A stretch of DNA of 8,755 bases, from positions 1-8,755 of the forward strand of contig QXYP01000200.1 of NCBI GenBank assembly GCA_009886815.1, in the 5' to 3' direction. The position numbers and the translations under genes are program-made. Source of the stretch: Halieaceae bacterium (GTDB lineage Bacteria > Pseudomonadota > Gammaproteobacteria > Pseudomonadales > Halieaceae). This document shows positions 6,836 through 8,755 of the stretch, in pieces; positions within the stretch are counted from its first letter, which is position 1; every line of letters starts with the position of its first letter. The notes beneath the pieces were generated by a model. That model saw only the letters and a program-made list of their open reading frames with translations, did no database searches and was not told where the DNA came from.

Positions 6836-7519
6836 ATGAATATTGATTGGCAAGCGTTCTTGCTGACGACGCAGCTCGCCGGTTTAACGGTGGTGATCCT
6901 GTTGCTTGTAGCGACACCGCTAGCGTGGTGGTTGGCCCATTCCCGGCGGGCCTGGGTCGGTTGGGTTGAGGCGTTGGTTGCCCTGCCTTTAGTGTTACCT
7001 CCCACGGTTATGGGCTTTTATTTACTGCTGCTGTTTGCTCCAGACAGCGGGCCTGGAGCCTGGTGGTTTAGCCTTACCGGTGAACCACTGAACTTCAGCT
7101 TTACCGGTTTAGTGATTGCATCAGCCATTTATTCCCTGCCTTTTGCGACACAACCGATCCAAGGGGCATTTTCGAGTGTTGGTGAGGGCGTGCTCGAGGC
7201 TGGAGCTACCCTGGGGGCTTCGCCTTTAGACCGCTTTTTTCGCTTGGCACTACCGTTGTCCCGACGGGGTTACTTGACCGCGGCGGTGCTGGTGTTTGCC
7301 CATACCTTGGGTGAGTTCGGTGTGGTGTTGATGATTGGTGGCAACATACCCGGAGAAACCCGGGTGGTGTCGGTGGCCCTCTACGAAGCGGTAGAAACCC
7401 TAAATTACGGCAGTGCCCACACCATGGCCGCCATCTTAATGGGATTTTCCTTTGTGGTGCTGCTCACGGTCTATGGCTTGAACCGTCGTTTCGCCTTTCG
7501 GCTAGGATCTGGGGGTTAA
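6836..7519 (+). CDS. modB: Molybdate ABC transporter permease
   Basis: Inner-membrane subunit that forms the molybdate channel as a homodimer with ModA outside and ModC inside. ATG 6836 gives 227 residues with about five membrane helices. The family hallmark LVLPPTVMGFYLLL lies at about 53-66, and the cytoplasmic EAA loop that docks on the ATPase is clear: EAGATLGASPLDRFFRLALP (121-140), with the conserved Glu, Ala and Gly. The ORF can also begin at GTG 6824, which overlaps the modA stop; ATG is preferred because GAGGGTGA (6819-6826) then lies at a workable distance and the first helix starts MNIDWQAFLLTTQLA as in relatives. This leaves an 8-base gap after modA. Four bases separate its TAA from modC, so the pair is surely co-translated or closely coupled. 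Confidence 0.94.
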   Translation: MNIDWQAFLLTTQLAGLTVVILLLVATPLAWWLAHSRRAWVGWVEALVALPLVLPPTVMGFYLLLLFAPDSGPGAWWFSLTGEPLNFSFTGLVIASAIYSLPFATQPIQGAFSSVGEGVLEAGATLGASPLDRFFRLALPLSRRGYLTAAVLVFAHTLGEFGVVLMIGGNIPGETRVVSVALYEAVETLNYGSAHTMAAILMGFSFVVLLTVYGLNRRFAFRLGSGG

Positions 7520-7523
7520 AGCG

Positions 7524-8603
7524 ATGACGCGGTTACGTATTGATCTCGAAAAGCCCCTCGGTGACTTTTCTCTGAAAATCAGCGAGGAGCTCAACATTGA
7601 TACGGTGTTGGGGGTGCTCGGTCATAACGGTGCGGGTAAGACCACGCTACTGCGACTTTTGGCGGGGTTGGATCGAACTGAGCGAGGGGTCATTGAGTTT
7701 GGCGGCAGCGCCTGGCTGGATACTTCGCACAGCATTTTCGTGCCCCCCCACAAGCGGCGCATCGGTATGGTTTTTCAAGATGCACGTTTATTTCCGCATC
7801 TTACGGTGGCAGGCAACCTAAATTTTGCCGCTAATCGCGCCGTGGGTCAGCTGTTACCCCGTGCCGAGGTCATCAAAACTCTGGGTCTCGAGGGGTTGCT
7901 CGCGCGTAGACCTGCCGGGCTGTCTGGAGGGGAGCGTCAACGTGTAGCCCTCGCCAGAGCCCTGATGAGCGGGCCTCAACTACTGTTGCTCGATGAGCCG
8001 CTGTCAGCCGCAGACATGGGTTATCGAGTTGAATTGCTGCCTTACCTGCGCCAAGTGATTGATCGTTTCAAAATTCCTACTCTGTATGTTGCCCATACCC
8101 TCGATGAGTTGACCCAGCTGGCTGACCAGCTGCTGGTACTTCGTGGCGGCAGCTGCGCTGCCCTGGGTTCGGTGACTGAGGTTTTGGCGCAACTTGATTT
8201 ACCCGAGGTGGCGGGTCGAGAAGCGGCTAGCTCGATGATTACCGCTCAGGTCACTGCCCATGATCCTGACTATCAGCTGACCTCTCTAGCGTTCGGAGGG
8301 CAGTCGCTATCGTTGTCAGGTTTGGTTGCTTCCCCCGGTGACAAGGTCCGAATACGGGTTTTTGCAACCGATATTGCCATTGCTTTAGAAAAGCCCGAAG
8401 CCATTTCGATCCGTAATGTGTTACCCGCCGTTGTCAGCGAAATCCGTATCGATACGCTATCGCCCTTTGCGGACGTGCTGATTGCTGTGGGTGGGCAGAG
8501 TCTTCGGGTACGTATGACACGGGCGTCATTGAATGAATTGAAGATTACGACATCTCAGCAGGTCTTTGCTTTGCTCAAGACCGCGTCCCTCGCTTCAGGT
8601 TGA
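7524..8603 (+). CDS. modC: Molybdate ABC transporter ATP-binding protein
   Basis: The ATPase that drives molybdate import. Its 359 residues match the normal ModC length. The nucleotide-binding domain has Walker A GHNGAGKT (33-40), the Q-loop at Gln85 (VFQDARLFPHL), signature LSGGERQRVALARAL (133-147), Walker B LLLLDEP (153-159) and the H-loop His191 (VAHTLDE). The D-loop reads SAAD (161-164) rather than the common SALD. A single C-terminal TOBE/Mop-like domain follows at about 288-352, with SIRNVLPAVV at its start; this domain can bind molybdate and regulate transport in some ModC proteins. ATG 7524 has GGGGG (7511-7515) eight bases upstream, inside the end of modB. The final nine bases overlap the end of the oppositely oriented permease gene. 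Confidence 0.95.
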   Translation: MTRLRIDLEKPLGDFSLKISEELNIDTVLGVLGHNGAGKTTLLRLLAGLDRTERGVIEFGGSAWLDTSHSIFVPPHKRRIGMVFQDARLFPHLTVAGNLNFAANRAVGQLLPRAEVIKTLGLEGLLARRPAGLSGGERQRVALARALMSGPQLLLLDEPLSAADMGYRVELLPYLRQVIDRFKIPTLYVAHTLDELTQLADQLLVLRGGSCAALGSVTEVLAQLDLPEVAGREAASSMITAQVTAHDPDYQLTSLAFGGQSLSLSGLVASPGDKVRIRVFATDIAIALEKPEAISIRNVLPAVVSEIRIDTLSPFADVLIAVGGQSLRVRMTRASLNELKITTSQQVFALLKTASLASG

Positions 8604-8755
8604 TTGGGCGCGAGCCCGGGGCCAATGCTGCATTGCGAGTCCTGTGAGAATCATGGCGAGTCCCACCAATGTGGAGCCTCTTATCTCTTCACCCAGTACC
8701 GCCCAGATTAAGATCAGGGACAGTGGCGGCGACAAAAAGATCAGTGTCGAAATCT
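8595..8755 (-). CDS. EamA/DMT-family permease, C-terminal end (partial)
   Basis: The - strand frame entering from the right edge encodes 52 residues and then TGA at 8595-8597. It reads STLIFLSPPLSLILIWAVLG, then EE, and a second hydrophobic stretch STLVGLAMILTGLAM before a basic tail (HWPRARAQST). A helix ending in LGEE followed by a Gly-rich last helix is the usual end of EamA-type drug/metabolite transporter proteins, which export small metabolites through ten inner-membrane helices. About four fifths of the gene lies outside the window, so substrate and exact subfamily are unknown. It converges tail to tail with modC and overlaps it by nine bases. Confidence 0.8.
   Translation of the reverse strand, partial: ISTLIFLSPPLSLILIWAVLGEEIRGSTLVGLAMILTGLAMQHWPRARAQST

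Noticed and set aside
8606..8617. GGGC-GCGA-GCCC hairpin as a terminator for modC
   Set aside because: The stem is only four pairs and no T run follows on either strand.
1..8755. CRISPR array, insertion sequence, tRNA or prophage remains
   Set aside because: No regularly spaced repeats, transposase-like frames, terminal inverted repeats or cloverleaf pattern were seen on either strand.

Overview
The window looks like a chromosomal piece of a Gram-negative bacterium, most likely a gammaproteobacterium and possibly a marine one. This rests on an Oar-like TonB-dependent outer-membrane receptor, an exported S1/P1-type nuclease, a CNT nucleoside transporter and a complete molybdate ABC transporter. 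The taxonomic guess is inference from gene style only. I see no mobile element, CRISPR array, tRNA or rRNA.

Layout. (1) Bases 2-2239 (+) hold the 3' part of a TonB-dependent receptor gene, closed by a strong intrinsic terminator (2259-2285). (2) On the opposite strand, 2291-3091 encodes a secreted S1/P1-family nuclease with all nine zinc ligands; it converges on the receptor gene. (3) A 332-base gene-free stretch (3092-3423) lies between divergent genes and carries several inverted repeats and weak promoter-like sequences. (4) From 3424 to 8603 six genes run on the + strand with small gaps (51, 0, 68, 8 and 4 bases): a small CxxC protein of unknown function, a NupC-type nucleoside transporter, an isopenicillin-N-synthase-like 2-oxoglutarate/Fe(II) oxygenase, then modA, modB and modC. 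They could be one transcription unit, although modABC may be a separate functional block. (5) The 3' end of an EamA/DMT permease gene enters from the right on the - strand and overlaps the end of modC by 9 bases.

How the genes may work together. The exported nuclease could degrade extracellular or periplasmic nucleic acid, and NupC would import nucleosides after a phosphatase step not encoded here. The oxygenase gene abuts nupC with no gap, so it may act on an imported nucleoside, base or derivative. The mod genes supply molybdate, which molybdenum hydroxylases such as xanthine dehydrogenase need in purine breakdown, so a link between nucleoside use and molybdenum is possible but unproven. 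The least understood elements are the CxxC protein and the substrate of the oxygenase; these are the best candidates for new biology. The rest is conventional.
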